Shown in pieces: positions 5,290 through 5,396 of a DNA stretch of 5,396 nt. The notes under the pieces are model-generated. The model was not told where the DNA came from. It searched no databases and was given only the letters and a program-made list of their open reading frames with translations. The translations under genes were made by a program, and so were the position numbers. Source of the DNA: Desulfonema limicola (GTDB taxonomy: Bacteria > Desulfobacterota > Desulfobacteria > Desulfobacterales > DYRC01); the NCBI GenBank assembly GCA_020718925.1, contig DYRC01000134.1, positions 4,778-10,173 of the forward strand, in the 5' to 3' direction. How positions within the stretch are numbered: position 1 is the first letter of the stretch; each line of letters starts with the position of its first letter.

Positions 5290-5396
5290 AAGGGAGCAGG
5301 AAATCTGAGATAAGAGATAAACCGGAAAAAGGTGATATTGAGACTGGGAAAGCATCCGAATCTGAAGAACGTCCGAATCCCCATCCGATTCCGAAG

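Larger units (their letters stand above)
5146..5396. other. Non-coding tail with no recognised gene
   Basis: These 250 bp hold the small hairpin at 5158-5170 and the promoter-like element at 5263-5289. A GAGATAA direct repeat is at 5307-5320, and a degenerate 15-mer pair (5353-5367 and 5382-5396, 13 of 15 identical) runs to the edge. A plus-strand frame is open from 5292 to the edge, encoding polar residues, but has no ATG, GTG or TTG. I see no tRNA, insertion sequence or coding gene. Confidence 0.5.

Noticed and set aside
5172..5384. 70-residue minus-strand open frame in the right intergenic region
   Set aside because: It has no Shine-Dalgarno sequence before its ATG, a Phe/Arg-rich composition without a motif, and it runs across the promoter-like AT-rich stretch.

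Overview
The window carries four protein genes and no RNA genes, mobile elements or CRISPR arrays that I can support. It reads as chromosome of an anaerobic, moderate-GC Gram-negative bacterium. The indolepyruvate:ferredoxin oxidoreductase alpha-type enzyme implies ferredoxin-based anaerobic 2-oxoacid metabolism, and the lipoprotein implies a Gram-negative envelope. The TPR protein ends in a cap I associate with TPR proteins of Planctomycetes and Desulfobacterota. A sulfate-reducing Desulfobacterota member (Desulfobacterales-like) is my best guess, but it is inference: no marker gene is present.

Layout, left to right. Positions 1-33 hold a pyrimidine-rich leader with three TTCTCA copies. Then comes iorA (52-1914, +), a complete TPP-dependent 2-oxoacid oxidoreductase alpha subunit with a C-terminal ferredoxin domain. 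It converges on a membrane-anchored TPR protein (3121-1946, -). Upstream of that, on the same strand, lies an acetoacetyl-CoA-type thiolase (4493-3207, -). The 85-bp gap between thiolase and TPR gene contains a weak terminator-like hairpin and a long imperfect stem-loop just before the TPR ribosome binding site. A 109-bp divergent intergenic region separates the thiolase from a TPR-type lipoprotein (4603-5145, +); it holds good promoter candidates for both directions whose -10 boxes overlap. The last 250 bp have no convincing gene, but they contain a promoter-like element and a short open frame running off the right edge.

How the genes may work together: IorA would oxidatively decarboxylate an aryl- or other 2-oxoacid to its acyl-CoA and pass electrons to ferredoxin. 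The thiolase would make or cleave acetoacetyl-CoA. Both fit anaerobic amino-acid or fatty-acid carbon flow, but they are on opposite strands and are not one operon. The two TPR proteins look like envelope scaffolds and have no evident link to the enzymes.

I see no clear undescribed multi-gene system. The most unusual feature is the IorA ferredoxin domain: both [4Fe-4S] motifs have lost the second cysteine, replaced by His in the first and Asp in the second. Next are a roughly 34-residue insertion in the thiolase and the structured leader of the TPR gene.
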